Under the pieces are notes generated by a model. That model was not told where the DNA came from and made no database searches. It saw only the letters and a list, made by a program, of their open reading frames with translations. From positions 62,001-126,000 of the forward strand of contig NZ_JABRXE010000007.1 in the NCBI RefSeq assembly GCF_018982945.1: a DNA stretch of 64,000 nucleotides. The letters run 5' to 3'. Position 1 is the stretch's first letter, and each line of letters begins with the position of its first letter. A program made the translations under genes and the position numbers. The DNA comes from Anaerostipes faecalis (lineage in GTDB: Bacteria; Bacillota; Clostridia; Lachnospirales; Lachnospiraceae). This document shows positions 25,968 through 35,653 of the stretch, one piece after another.

Positions 25968-27655
25968 ATAAATACCTCCCGATACCGCATCTTAAAGGAC
26001 GGGGCATAGGACGAATCTACCCAGTCTGAATAGCTTGTCCCGATTTGATTCGTCCCTGGAATCAAGCAAAATTCCTCCCAGTCATTTCCGAGTGCTCCGA
26101 GATCAGGACGGTCAAGGTCATTAAGTGTAACACTACCATCGCTGCAATTAACAAGCAAAACGTCATTCACATTAAACTTATTCTGCACATCGTGATACTC
26201 TGTTGTTATCGTTTCTATCGTTTCATTCACAGTCTTTTTGTAATCTTTAACCATTTTCATGCGATAAAGACCGTTAAAACTTAATGTTTTTGAGCTTCCT
26301 TTTGCAAGAAATGCGACTGTAACTTTTGTTACTGATTTACTTTTTACTGCACTAACGGTAAAAGTTTTTTTGATTCCACCAATATTAAAAGTAATCGTAC
26401 TTCCTTTTTTTGTAATGCTCGATGCCTTTACTGTATTAATTGCTGTTATCTTCTTCTTTTTATCTGCAGACCTGTTGTTTCCGAAACATTTATTATGATA
26501 TGACAAGTCAAGTGATGCTTCTTTCATCACTTTTCCATTCACAATCATCCTGCAGGTTCCTTTGGTTCCGTCTGCTCCTTTGAATATATCAACACCGGCA
26601 ATAATTGCCCCACTGGAATCCGATAGAATCATCTGAAATGCACCGCACTGTTTTTTATCTGCTTTTGCACTTCCGACTGCAAGTTTCTGGCTGTATGTAA
26701 ATTCAAAATCTGTTGCTGACTCGCTTAGTGCATATGTTGCCGTCGGTCCATGCCATGACTTTCCGGAACCGTATCCTGTAGCCGCAAGATAATATGTGCC
26801 TTCCTGTGTCGTGTTATATGAGTGTTTTTCTCCTATCGTACCGGTTTTGGTGTGATTTTTATAAACAACTCCATTGTTTAATGTATATTTTGACTTTACA
26901 GAGTTCCAGTTGCTCGATTTTGTAAATACGTGATTTTGCAACACTTTCGTTGTTGGTACTAAATAAGTATTTGTTTCTGTATTTACGACCTCGATTGCCT
27001 CTTCTGACAATTCTTCTGGATTTCCAAATTGCAGAATCTTTTCATTGTCATTGAAAAATGCAACATACCCACAACGTCCATTGTCATGTTCTTCTCCACT
27101 TTCATCCTGATAAAAATCGGCTTCAAACGTCGGAAACGCCTTGTATGTTCCGTTGTAGTCAACAGCGAACGTACCGCCACTGTCTATTGTAGGAGTTACC
27201 TCGTATTCTTCGACGGAATATTTAAACGGGTCCACGCATGTAAATTCAATTTCACTCGTGATTGCATTTTTTCCTGGTTCAACTTCGCCCAATCCAGACG
27301 GCGTACCAGTAAAGAATTTATCCGGTTCGTCGTTAAATATAAGCTCTGCGTCCTCTGTATCTAAGATACTTGCAAGCTTATTGTAAGCAGACCGAAACGC
27401 ACCAGGAGAGTCTGATACAAGCTGGTACCCGACAACAATCGTTCGTATCGGGTATCTCCTGTAATTCACTCCGGATCCATTTCTGTTTCCAACTTCATAT
27501 GTGCTAAGCTCCTGAGCCAGTCCTTCTCTTCCGGATACATAAAGTGTCCTATATCCTTTAATCAGATCCTCGATATACTCTCCATTTATTTTTAAGGCTT
27601 CGGAGGGCAGGACTGCTTCACTCATATATTCGTTTGTGTCAATAAAATTATACAT
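25964..27655 (-). CDS. Distal tail protein (Dit) with inserted domain
   Basis: 563 residues. The N-terminal ~190 residues resemble siphovirus Dit (PF05709): YRTLYVSGREGLAQEL, RRYPIRTIVVGYQL, LIFNDEPDKFFTGT, and EIEFTCVDPFKYSVEE. The large central portion (~230-480) is beta-rich with a Ser/Lys-rich stretch and may be an inserted carbohydrate-binding module. The C-terminus returns to the Dit fold (SDGSVTLNDLDRPDLGALGN). It forms the hub between tail tube and spike. Confidence 0.85.
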   Translation of the reverse strand: MYNFIDTNEYMSEAVLPSEALKINGEYIEDLIKGYRTLYVSGREGLAQELSTYEVGNRNGSGVNYRRYPIRTIVVGYQLVSDSPGAFRSAYNKLASILDTEDAELIFNDEPDKFFTGTPSGLGEVEPGKNAITSEIEFTCVDPFKYSVEEYEVTPTIDSGGTFAVDYNGTYKAFPTFEADFYQDESGEEHDNGRCGYVAFFNDNEKILQFGNPEELSEEAIEVVNTETNTYLVPTTKVLQNHVFTKSSNWNSVKSKYTLNNGVVYKNHTKTGTIGEKHSYNTTQEGTYYLAATGYGSGKSWHGPTATYALSESATDFEFTYSQKLAVGSAKADKKQCGAFQMILSDSSGAIIAGVDIFKGADGTKGTCRMIVNGKVMKEASLDLSYHNKCFGNNRSADKKKKITAINTVKASSITKKGSTITFNIGGIKKTFTVSAVKSKSVTKVTVAFLAKGSSKTLSFNGLYRMKMVKDYKKTVNETIETITTEYHDVQNKFNVNDVLLVNCSDGSVTLNDLDRPDLGALGNDWEEFCLIPGTNQIGTSYSDWVDSSYAPSFKMRYREVFI

Positions 27656-27668
27656 TTCCTATCCCTCC

Positions 27669-30600
27669 TTACTTTCTTCCAAGTTTTCTGTTCTGCCTTG
27701 TCTGTCGTTTGTTTAGCTCTGCTTCTGTGTATGGTGCTGTTACTCTTGCAACCTCTTTCCCATCAAGATCAACTGGGACAATAATCGTGTATTCTGCCTG
27801 TGTGTAATAGTCATAATCACTGTTAAGACTTCCTCCAACATCTCCTGCGATCGCAAGGTTGTTAAAGTTTGGAATTGTAATTATACTATCCATCGTTTTA
27901 TCTAATGTATTTGCCATAGAAGAGATTCCATTGACAAATCCCTTTACAACGAATACTCCTAAGGCTTTCATAACACGGGATGGCGAATGGATTTTTAATT
28001 TCCCTTTTACGGCTTTGGTAAGGATGTTTGCCAAGTCTTTCGCCGCCTTATTTAAAGCTTTCTTGTTCGACTTAGATGTTAGCCCTTTGACAAATCCTTT
28101 TGTGGCATCCTGTGCGATCGTATTCATCTGCTTCTTAAGTTTTTTCAGTACTTTTGTAACTTCGCTATTATAATCCTTGTCTAAAGAATCAATGTATGGC
28201 TTATAGTATGCTTTTGCGTTTTTATTTGCACTACTCATGAATGAGCTGTAGTCTTTTCCATACTGCTTCAGCCAAGAGTCACTTTTCTTTAAAAGCTCAT
28301 TTGTATATTTCAGTCCCTGCGCTGTGTCGAGATCCTGAATATCTCTCATAAGATCATATGGAAGTACATTTTTTAGTTTCTCCATGTTCTTCGCAAGCTG
28401 GTCAGCCTGTTTCTTCTGAGCTTTAAAGTCTACCAAAGAGATATATCCATAATTATCGGAACTGAACAGATCGCCATAGTCTGCTAATTTGCTCTTATAA
28501 TTATCTCTATCCTCCGCAATTGCATCGTATTTTTCTTGGTACTTCTTTCCAAGAGCTGTTAATGCCTTATCTACTGCGTTGATCGCTTTCTGACCTTGTT
28601 TTTTGATCGTTTTGCTCATATCGGATTTCAGAATTTTTCCAACCTTCGTATAAGCTTTTTTCAATTTCGGATGTTGTTTCTTAAGCTTCTTGATACCTGC
28701 ATTGATCTTATTGTTTAAAGATTTTGTAATGCTGGACACCTTATTGTTCATTGATGTCTTGTATTTGTCGATCGCATTACTTGCTGCATCTTCGTATTTA
28801 CGAGATTTTGTTGCTTTCTTCATTGTGTTTATCGCTGTTTTTGCTAAAGTTTTACTTGCAGATTTCACGCTGCTGATACCATTTCTGATACCAATTGCAA
28901 GACCTGCCGCTATGTAACGACCATCTTTTTTCGTCATTCTGGATGGCGAATGGATCTGAGCTTTTGCCCTGATCGCTTTTTCTGCTGCTGATACCATTCT
29001 GGATGCTGCGGCTTCGATCTGTCCCAGACATGAACTCATTCCTTGTGCAAACCCTTGACTGATATAAGCACCTGCACTGTATGCTCCAGATCGTCCTGAA
29101 CGTAATCTTGAATTTGTGCTAGATACAGCTTTTGAGGCAATACCTGGTCCTTTGCTTAATCCACTTTGCATGGAAGAGGTGAACCCGCTTCCCATCTTCT
29201 TTCCAGATGATTTTGCAGCATTGGCCGTACTGGACATTGATTTTTTGATTCCAGATAGCGCTGATGTTGCTTTCGCTCCCATGGATCCAAAACTTGAATT
29301 TACAGAAACAGACGCTGCGGATAAAGTTTTCATGCCATTTGCGGTCTGTTGGATATCAGAGCCTTTTCTTGAAATCTTCCCAATTCCAATTGCTACCGCT
29401 CCGAGGCTTTTTGCTATTGATCCGATTGATAATCCAGAGATCATCTTGATTCCTTCAGCTACGCTTTTAAAACCAATTCCTGCATTCTTAGCGGAGTCTC
29501 CAACGGATTTGATCACATTTGCAATTCCGTCTAATACTGTCCTTAGACCACCACTGATTGCATCTACAACTGTTTTGATCACTTGTGCAAATGTTGTGAA
29601 TCCTTTACTTGTTACAAGCAATACGGTTCCAAGTATTAAAAGTCCGCCTCCCGCAGCTGTTGCACCAACTCCAACTGCTAGTAATCCAGCTCCAAGTACA
29701 ATACAGCCAGCTCCTGCGACTGCCGCTCCTGCTCCGAATACTATCATACTTGCTCCAAGTGATGCTATAGCCACGGCTCCTGCAGTTCCATATTGCACCA
29801 CTGTTGGAAGAACTCCTGCAACAACCGCTAACGATGCAGCTGCTAATAATGCTCCTGCTCCAACAAGGACAATTGCTGCTCCAAAAGCTATAAATCCAAC
29901 TGCCCCTGCTGTCATCGCTGGTCCAACCGCTCCTGCGATTGCCATTAATGCTCCAACTGCTACAACCATTCCTGCCATGCAAGCAATCGCTGGTGTTCCT
30001 GCATTAGCAAGTGCGATACTTGCTGCTGCCATGATTGCTAGACCTGCTGCAACCATTAATATTCCTGCTCCTAAAGCGAGTAAAGCTACTGCTCCAGCTT
30101 GTGCTCTTGCTGGTGTTTGAGAAAATATCTTCATTGCAGCCATTCCGCCAATTACAAGTGCAGCCAATGCACCAGTCATCCCAAGCATTATCCCTATTGC
30201 CAATCCGCCGGAATTAGCTAGTGCAATACTTGCTTGTGCCATAATCCCAAATCCAGTTGCAACCATTAAAACTCCTACGCCTAACATCATTGTACTTTTT
30301 GCCATCGCTAAAACTGACTTATTGCTTACTTTAGCCGAATTTCCTGTAGCCACCTCACCTGCAGCTACCCCAAAAAGCTTTGCTGCAAGTCCTGTAATTC
30401 CTTTTCCAGCTAACGATAAAATTGATTTCGTAAAGCTTCCTATCCCAGGTGCAAGAGTTTTTACAATTTTAAAACCTTTGTAAGCTACTAATAATTTTGG
30501 TAATTGCGTTATCAGTGATGCAATTGCATCTGAATGATCTTCACAAAATCCAGCAAAACTTTTTAATCCTCCGGTAATTCCACCAAATATACTTTTAAAT

Positions 30601-31592
30601 CCAGATATAGATTTTGCAGAACCAAATGAACCATTTAATTTCCCAAAGCTTTTGCCAACAGCATCTACTGCCGAACCAAATGCTTGTCCTACTTCTTTTG
30701 CATCTGCCTTAAAAACTGAAAAATATTTCCCTGCCTTTGTTGCAAATCCACCGATCTTGTTTGCTATCTTATTTCCATCGACATTATCTAAAAGATTTGT
30801 TACATCGCTTACTCCTTTAATCGCAATGCTGGATACTTTGTCAAACACAGGCTGCAGTTTATTTGCTGCTGTCTCTGTTAAACCATCCATCGCCTGGCCA
30901 ACAGTTTTATATTCTGTTGCAAGTTTTGTAAATTGTTTATTGGTTCCTGTCTTAGCGATCGCTGCAAAGAAGTCTTCGGTTTTTACTTTGCCATCCTGAA
31001 CATCCTTAATTAACTGCTGTGTAGATCTTCCCATCGTTTTTGCAACAGCCGCAATACCTGCAGGTGTCTGTTCAACCATCAATTTGAAATCTTCCCACTG
31101 TATTTTAGGTTTCGCAGCCATCTGTGTAGCCTGCTGAGACAAGGTCTTCATTGCTTGCTGTGGATTTTCTGCTGCTGCCGCTAAACCTCCAAAACCTTTC
31201 ACAAGTTTTGTTGTGCTTTTGGTTCCAACTGCATCTAACTGTGCATATGTAGATGCCATATCAGAAGAGCTATAAATTGTTTGCTCTGCAAATTTTTGAA
31301 GTTCCTTTTTGGTACTTGCTATTTCTTTTTTTGAATGGCCATTCATGCTCATATTGCCTTCGAAAGTTTTCCATGCAGCACTCGATTCATTTAAACCACC
31401 TACAACTTCTGAAAGACCAGAAGTAACTACAGATACGGCCTTACTTCCTACTGCTGCCATTGCCCCGAAACCGATTCCGCTTTTAAGAACTTTTCCTAAA
31501 GATAGTGTGGATTTTTGAGCTGCTTTCATTCCGGCTTCAAATCCAGCATCTCTTGCTGTTAATATTGCTTCAACACTATATGATTCTGCCAT
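27669..31592 (-). CDS. Tail tape measure protein
   Basis: 1307 residues. It starts with the tape-measure region (GKVLKSGIGFGAMAAVGSKA; QQLIKDVQDGKVKTEDFFAA). A very hydrophobic Ala/Gly-rich central region (~430-700) has multiple membrane-spanning candidates. The helical C-terminus carries two IHSPSR motifs. It sets tail length and is injected with DNA. Its stop is adjacent to dit and its start abuts the frameshift-product frame. Confidence 0.93.
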   Translation of the reverse strand: MAESYSVEAILTARDAGFEAGMKAAQKSTLSLGKVLKSGIGFGAMAAVGSKAVSVVTSGLSEVVGGLNESSAAWKTFEGNMSMNGHSKKEIASTKKELQKFAEQTIYSSSDMASTYAQLDAVGTKSTTKLVKGFGGLAAAAENPQQAMKTLSQQATQMAAKPKIQWEDFKLMVEQTPAGIAAVAKTMGRSTQQLIKDVQDGKVKTEDFFAAIAKTGTNKQFTKLATEYKTVGQAMDGLTETAANKLQPVFDKVSSIAIKGVSDVTNLLDNVDGNKIANKIGGFATKAGKYFSVFKADAKEVGQAFGSAVDAVGKSFGKLNGSFGSAKSISGFKSIFGGITGGLKSFAGFCEDHSDAIASLITQLPKLLVAYKGFKIVKTLAPGIGSFTKSILSLAGKGITGLAAKLFGVAAGEVATGNSAKVSNKSVLAMAKSTMMLGVGVLMVATGFGIMAQASIALANSGGLAIGIMLGMTGALAALVIGGMAAMKIFSQTPARAQAGAVALLALGAGILMVAAGLAIMAAASIALANAGTPAIACMAGMVVAVGALMAIAGAVGPAMTAGAVGFIAFGAAIVLVGAGALLAAASLAVVAGVLPTVVQYGTAGAVAIASLGASMIVFGAGAAVAGAGCIVLGAGLLAVGVGATAAGGGLLILGTVLLVTSKGFTTFAQVIKTVVDAISGGLRTVLDGIANVIKSVGDSAKNAGIGFKSVAEGIKMISGLSIGSIAKSLGAVAIGIGKISRKGSDIQQTANGMKTLSAASVSVNSSFGSMGAKATSALSGIKKSMSSTANAAKSSGKKMGSGFTSSMQSGLSKGPGIASKAVSSTNSRLRSGRSGAYSAGAYISQGFAQGMSSCLGQIEAAASRMVSAAEKAIRAKAQIHSPSRMTKKDGRYIAAGLAIGIRNGISSVKSASKTLAKTAINTMKKATKSRKYEDAASNAIDKYKTSMNNKVSSITKSLNNKINAGIKKLKKQHPKLKKAYTKVGKILKSDMSKTIKKQGQKAINAVDKALTALGKKYQEKYDAIAEDRDNYKSKLADYGDLFSSDNYGYISLVDFKAQKKQADQLAKNMEKLKNVLPYDLMRDIQDLDTAQGLKYTNELLKKSDSWLKQYGKDYSSFMSSANKNAKAYYKPYIDSLDKDYNSEVTKVLKKLKKQMNTIAQDATKGFVKGLTSKSNKKALNKAAKDLANILTKAVKGKLKIHSPSRVMKALGVFVVKGFVNGISSMANTLDKTMDSIITIPNFNNLAIAGDVGGSLNSDYDYYTQAEYTIIVPVDLDGKEVARVTAPYTEAELNKRQTRQNRKLGRK

Positions 31593-31852
31593 CAGCTCTC
31601 CCTCCTTCTTAACAATCTCTTCATCTTTTCAAAGCGATCTGGCTTGTTCTTTTGTTTTACCTGTTCGATCGCATCTTCATAGTCATAAAACCTCTTAAAT
31701 GTTGGATAAACTGGTTTCTGCTTATTCTTTCCAGCTTTCTTCTTTGCACGTACCGCAAAATTAAGGAATGCTTGCAAATGATTTCGATAATCTTTGTCTA
31801 CTTCTTTTAACCTTGCTGCTTCGGCCATGATCTCATATTGCGCAATCGTCAA
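31592..31852 (-). CDS. Tail assembly chaperone, frameshifted C-terminal part (gpT-like)
   Basis: These 86 residues (from a TTG) are only the end of an open frame that continues upstream without a stop to about 31956, inside the preceding chaperone gene (…KNFEEIYRELAIDCFRYFGF…). The frame is -1 relative to that gene. This is the gpG-gpGT arrangement: ribosomes slipping at 31954-31960 would make a fusion of about 240 residues. The product guides tape-measure assembly. Independent translation from the TTG is doubtful. Confidence 0.75.
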   Translation of the reverse strand: MTIAQYEIMAEAARLKEVDKDYRNHLQAFLNFAVRAKKKAGKNKQKPVYPTFKRFYDYEDAIEQVKQKNKPDRFEKMKRLLRRRES

Positions 31853-31935
31853 TTGATCTACTTGATCAAACGACGTAAAACCAAAATACCGGAAACAGTC
31901 AATCGCTAGTTCCCGGTATATTTCTTCAAAATTTT

Positions 31936-32319
31936 TTATTCTTCCTGTTGTTTCTTTTTCTGCTTCTCCACTTCTTCCTTGAGTTCTCGTGTCGTTTTCT
32001 TCGTAGCATTTGCACTCTCTAAGAAACCCAGTACCGTATCAAATAATTCATCGATATCTGTGTTTTCATCTTCGATGTGCTTATCCAGTTCTGTTCGTTC
32101 AAGCCGTGGTAAAAATCCTTTGTTCGCTACCAGTAAGACATCTTCTAATGCATCAAGATCTCCATCCAACATTTCTGCAACTTTATACTGAAGTCCAATA
32201 TCTTTTGTTTTCCCTTTAATATTTTCTACTGGAACAGCGATTGTTTTATTGATTTCTCTCATAAATCCCATTCCAAAGTTAAATTCGTATGTTGTTCCAT
32301 TAATCTGTAATTCGTACAT
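31936..32319 (-). CDS. Tail assembly chaperone (gpG-like)
   Basis: 127 residues. The start YELQINGTTYEFNFGMGFMR is typical of Phage_TAC proteins, followed by a helical body and a Lys/Gln/Glu-rich end. It lies between the major tail protein and the tape measure, as expected. Its last codons contain the A-rich slippery stretch that gives access to the downstream -1 frame. Confidence 0.85.
   Translation of the reverse strand: MYELQINGTTYEFNFGMGFMREINKTIAVPVENIKGKTKDIGLQYKVAEMLDGDLDALEDVLLVANKGFLPRLERTELDKHIEDENTDIDELFDTVLGFLESANATKKTTRELKEEVEKQKKKQQEE
31954..31960 (-). promoter_or_regulatory. Candidate -1 ribosomal frameshift site
   Basis: The minus strand reads G AAA AAG in the zero frame near the end of the chaperone gene. 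After a -1 slip the reading frame is open through 31592. The flanking AAGAAA offers further A-rich slip options. The exact heptamer is a guess; the frame relation is certain. Confidence 0.6.
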
Positions 32320-32329
32320 GTGTTACCTC

Positions 32330-32851
32330 CTAAGCTCCTGTTTTTGGTGTATCCACAAATGCATATGCCTGTTCCTGCTGCTGTGCTGTCACAGTTACAT
32401 CTCCGTCTACACCTGTTCCGTTAATACCGAATGTTAAAGAAATCTCTACAAACTCATCTGCATTCGCTGTTCGTTCAATTTCTGTCAGATACCCCTGAAA
32501 ATATTTTCCTTTAAATTTATTACTTCCTGATCCAACTGGTTCCGCTAAATTAGCTTCCCAAATCTCAATCAGTTCATCATCATCTAAAGCCTTTTCAAGC
32601 TTATCCACTAATTCATCGTCTTTCTTCAGAATTGAAGTTGCAGTAATTTCTACTTCTGCTGCACCTGGTGTTCTGATAGAACCATCCTTTGTTGCTGTAG
32701 AATCTGCATCCTTTGACTTTGTACGGCCGTTTTCTGTTGTAAACGCAAGTGTCGCACCCGCTTGTGTTGCTGATTCAGATAAAATTCGATACAGATAAAC
32801 AATCTTCTTACCTTGTACCGCTTCGTTTCCAAAAAGCTGTAAATTTAACAT
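32330..32851 (-). CDS. Major tail protein
   Basis: 173 residues, of the TP901-1-like major tail tube type: early NEAVQGKKIVYLYRILSE, then ATLAFTTENGRTKSKDADST, and a C-terminal FGINGTGVDGDVTV. The N-terminus MLNLQLFGNEA carries the same LQLF leader as scaffold and capsid, predicted to be removed by the Prp protease after Phe-Gly. It polymerises into the tail tube. Confidence 0.85.
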   Translation of the reverse strand: MLNLQLFGNEAVQGKKIVYLYRILSESATQAGATLAFTTENGRTKSKDADSTATKDGSIRTPGAAEVEITATSILKKDDELVDKLEKALDDDELIEIWEANLAEPVGSGSNKFKGKYFQGYLTEIERTANADEFVEISLTFGINGTGVDGDVTVTAQQQEQAYAFVDTPKTGA

Positions 32852-32860
32852 TGCTACCTC

Positions 32861-33256
32861 CTAATTAAATGTAAATTCTAATTCTAAAACCCCATGCATA
32901 AGGGGTTCTTTTGTTGTTGTATCCGAGAGGATTCTTTGGTTCACTCTTACAAGACTCCAACCAAAGTTTTTTGTTTCTCCGATCTTGTAGCACATATCTT
33001 TGATTTCTAACAATATCTTCGATAGTGTTCCTCTCTGTCTTGGATTGTTATGCCAGACATGGATTACCTGGCTGACTGCTCCAAAGACTGTTGTTTTATT
33101 TGCTTGATCATCCTGTGTGCTGTCTGCAAGGTAAACAAAAGGATACGGGGTTTTATCCGGTGGCAAGAACGTATCGTACACACCAATTCCCGTATCCTGA
33201 TATTTTTCCTTTAATTCTAACAGCAGCTCAGTAAATAACTCCTGCTGTGGGTCCAT
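32861..33256 (-). CDS. Tail terminator/completion protein
   Basis: About 131 residues with PYPFVYLADSTQDDQANKTT and WHNNPRQRGTLSKILLEI, features of small siphovirus tail-terminator proteins. The ATG at 33256 is preferred over a GTG six bases upstream because GAGGTG is the ribosome binding site. It follows the HK97-gp10-like gene in the usual neck order. Confidence 0.7.
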   Translation of the reverse strand: MDPQQELFTELLLELKEKYQDTGIGVYDTFLPPDKTPYPFVYLADSTQDDQANKTTVFGAVSQVIHVWHNNPRQRGTLSKILLEIKDMCYKIGETKNFGWSLVRVNQRILSDTTTKEPLMHGVLELEFTFN

Positions 33257-33258
33257 AA

Positions 33259-33597
33259 TCACCTCATTATCTTTTCTAAGTCTCTTTTAAAAATCTGCTT
33301 CTGCTCACCCAGTGCTGGGCGCATATATGGCTGTGATTCCATGAAACGTGTTCCATACTCAACATATTCTGCATAATCTGTCGTTGGTGCTACAACCGCA
33401 GTTAAACCACCATCTTTAATATTAAGATCAATGCTTCTCTTTAACGTTCCAGTATCTACTGGCGCATATCTCTGTGCCTTTTTCTGAAGATCTGCCCCAT
33501 TCTTTTTAACCACTGTCTTTACTACATTAGGATCCATGTTTTTCCTTAATTTTGCATTAAGTTGATCTAATCCATTTACCTTAAGACCACTCATCAC
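33259..33597 (-). CDS. HK97 gp10-like neck protein
   Basis: 112 residues with the hallmark segments LNAKLRKNMDP, LQKKAQRYAPVDTGTLKRSI and DYAEYVEYGTRFMESQPYM. This family (PF04883) sits at the head-tail joint. It overlaps its upstream neighbour by four bases. Confidence 0.88.
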   Translation of the reverse strand: MMSGLKVNGLDQLNAKLRKNMDPNVVKTVVKKNGADLQKKAQRYAPVDTGTLKRSIDLNIKDGGLTAVVAPTTDYAEYVEYGTRFMESQPYMRPALGEQKQIFKRDLEKIMR

Positions 33598-33896
33598 TGC
33601 ACCTCCGATACAATAAAAGTCTGTTTTGTTCGAAGTTTCCTTGAATAATCAACTTTATAGATCTTGTTTCCAGTTCTGATCTGATCAAATGGCTGATCAT
33701 AGTGATTCTGTAACTGAATTGTCAAGCTTCCTTGTTTGATCATTCCATAAACAACCTGCATCATCTGTGTTGTTGTATCCATAACCGATGCTTGTTTTTG
33801 ATCTTCGCTTACAGAATCTTCTTTATAATCCCCTGTTTCCTGATCATATTCTCCTTGTGTCAACTTTTGAAAGTAAATCATTGTATCATATCTCAT
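33594..33896 (-). CDS. Head closure/head-tail adaptor protein
   Basis: 100 residues: a small beta-rich protein (MIYFQKLTQGEYDQETGDY … KIYKVDYSRKLRTKQTFIVS) in the position of head-closure proteins. It is assigned mainly by order and size. It overlaps both neighbours by four bases. Confidence 0.65.
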   Translation of the reverse strand: MRYDTMIYFQKLTQGEYDQETGDYKEDSVSEDQKQASVMDTTTQMMQVVYGMIKQGSLTIQLQNHYDQPFDQIRTGNKIYKVDYSRKLRTKQTFIVSEVQ

Positions 33897-34216
33897 AGAA
33901 ACCTCAGCTTTCCTCGCTTTGCATCCTTTTGCATCTGCAAATATGCTTCGATTTCATCCATAAACGGAGCAAAATCATTTGCAGATGCATACGACTGTGT
34001 TTCTCCTTCCACATTGTGACTTGCCAATCCTTCGGATCCGATACGATTAAAACGAATGATCGCTACTTCGATAATGATGTGTTCCATCTCATCTGGTGGA
34101 TCTGTGCCGCCAAGCAGTAATCGAAGCCTTGATTCTACAGAATCTAAGATCAACATCAGTTTTTCATCCTGCGTGGAATCCTCAAAACCAAGCATTGTCT
34201 TAAGCTTTTCCAGCAT
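33893..34216 (-). CDS. Head-tail connector (gp6-like)
   Basis: 107 residues, helical, with LESVESRLRLLL-like and EHIIIEVAIIRFNRIGSEG segments typical of PF05135-type adaptors that bind the portal. The SEGLASHNVEGETQSY block is characteristic. Confidence 0.8.
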   Translation of the reverse strand: MLEKLKTMLGFEDSTQDEKLMLILDSVESRLRLLLGGTDPPDEMEHIIIEVAIIRFNRIGSEGLASHNVEGETQSYASANDFAPFMDEIEAYLQMQKDAKRGKLRFL

Positions 34217-34424
34217 TCGCTTTCTCCTTTACTTCTGCAATTAAAGGAACTCCCTGAGCGTTTCCGCTGCTAAGAAGTTCCTCGATTCTTGTTTTGTTTG
34301 GTGTTGGACTTAATCCCTGTCTTGGATAGGTATCCCCGACATCATAGTGATGATATACTTTACCGCCTTTGACATCTTTATAATCCTGCAAATCATGAAA
34401 TGCTTTTACTACTTCATAAGTCAT
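34200..34424 (-). CDS. Small head-region protein
   Basis: 74 residues with YKDVKGGKVYHHYDVGDTYP and RIEELLSSGNAQG. This resembles short phage proteins encoded between capsid and connector. No biochemical role is known to me. It overlaps the connector gene by 17 bases. Confidence 0.65.
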   Translation of the reverse strand: MTYEVVKAFHDLQDYKDVKGGKVYHHYDVGDTYPRQGLSPTPNKTRIEELLSSGNAQGVPLIAEVKEKANAGKA

Positions 34425-34436
34425 ATCAACACCTCA

Positions 34437-35639
34437 CTACTCTTTTGCAGCGGATACTACATCCCCTGATCTTACTGCTTTGTAGTTACGATCACACTCA
34501 ACGATTGTCACATGATTGCCTTTTGCTGCTGTGATCTCTGATACTCCATCCCATTTAGACCAGTTCTTTACATCCATGCCATAAGTTACGGCTGTTGCTG
34601 CAGATGCGTTTACCTTATATTTGAACATATTTTTCATAGACATAAGCTGTTCATCTACCATGATCACTGTATCGCCATCATTTGTACCTTCTGTTGCTGT
34701 AAGATGTAATTCTCCAAGAGTCTGCGTATCTTTGCTTCCAACACTTGTATAGGCGATCGCATCGAGATATTCACAGAAAAGACGTAACCCCATGATCGCA
34801 AATAAGTCAGAGATCGCTCTTTCATAAGTTCCCTGTGCATGGAATCCGATAAATCCTGTTGTTGGGTCTGTTGTGTAGGATAATCCAGCTTTTACAAACT
34901 CACTGTCCCCTGGATCAACATAGTAAGCTACAATGTTGTTCAACGGAGTAGCAATTACAACACCTTCTGGGATCTCGGAACTGATGAATACAACATCAGC
35001 GCCTAAGAAATTCTTCATGTACTCAAATCCGAATGCTGTCTGCAGTGTGATATCTGCTGCACCTACATATTTGTATACATCGAGTGTGTTAACCCATACG
35101 GCTACACCTGTTGCGGTTCTTTTCATCTTCTTAAATTTGTCTTTCACTCTTCCGATGGACATTGCAACTGCCATCTGCCATGTTGTTTCTGCTCCTGTGA
35201 GTGATCCAGCTTTTAACTGCTTGTAGAATTTATCACTAACCTTATTTTGAAGATCTGATTTAAATTCTTCGTCTGTATCATTGACAGCAACATCATATCC
35301 TTTTTCTGCAATTGCTTCCAAGGATACGCCTTTTCGATACTTTTCAATCTTAATCGTATCGAATACCTTTTCTGTTACTTTGTACTGAGAATATGGGATT
35401 TCTTCTCCCTCTCCAATATCTCCTGATTTCAGTTCTCCTGCTACTTCTTTTGTTTTTAAGGCACTTCCATTCTCTTTTCTGATCATCCTTGCGATACCAA
35501 GTACATCTAATAATGCCTGAATATTCTTTCCGAAAGATGTTACAAAGTCAATTTCCCTTGCCTTTACTTCTAAGTTTCCATGTCCAGTCATTCCATCTGG
35601 TGCTGCAAATAACTGCAGGTCTAATTTATATTTTCCCAT
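34437..35639 (-). CDS. Major capsid protein with Prp-type leader
   Basis: 400 residues, an HK97-fold capsid protein of the Firmicutes phage type: VTEKVFDTIKIEKYRKGV, NDTDEEFKSDLQNKVSDKFY, GVAVWVNTLDVYKYVG, FISSEIPEGVVIATPLNN and YERAISDLFAIMGLRLFCE. The last ~75 residues may be an extra surface domain. The first residues, KYKLDLQLFAAPDG, match the Prp cleavage motif, so maturation probably removes about 12 residues. Confidence 0.88.
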   Translation of the reverse strand: MGKYKLDLQLFAAPDGMTGHGNLEVKAREIDFVTSFGKNIQALLDVLGIARMIRKENGSALKTKEVAGELKSGDIGEGEEIPYSQYKVTEKVFDTIKIEKYRKGVSLEAIAEKGYDVAVNDTDEEFKSDLQNKVSDKFYKQLKAGSLTGAETTWQMAVAMSIGRVKDKFKKMKRTATGVAVWVNTLDVYKYVGAADITLQTAFGFEYMKNFLGADVVFISSEIPEGVVIATPLNNIVAYYVDPGDSEFVKAGLSYTTDPTTGFIGFHAQGTYERAISDLFAIMGLRLFCEYLDAIAYTSVGSKDTQTLGELHLTATEGTNDGDTVIMVDEQLMSMKNMFKYKVNASAATAVTYGMDVKNWSKWDGVSEITAAKGNHVTIVECDRNYKAVRSGDVVSAAKE

Positions 35640-35653
35640 TTCTTCTCCTTTCT

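Noticed and set aside
29116-30120. 334-codon rightward ORF opposite the tape measure gene
   Set aside because: It is an antisense shadow of the Ala/Gly-rich codons of the tape measure protein, with no ribosome binding site.
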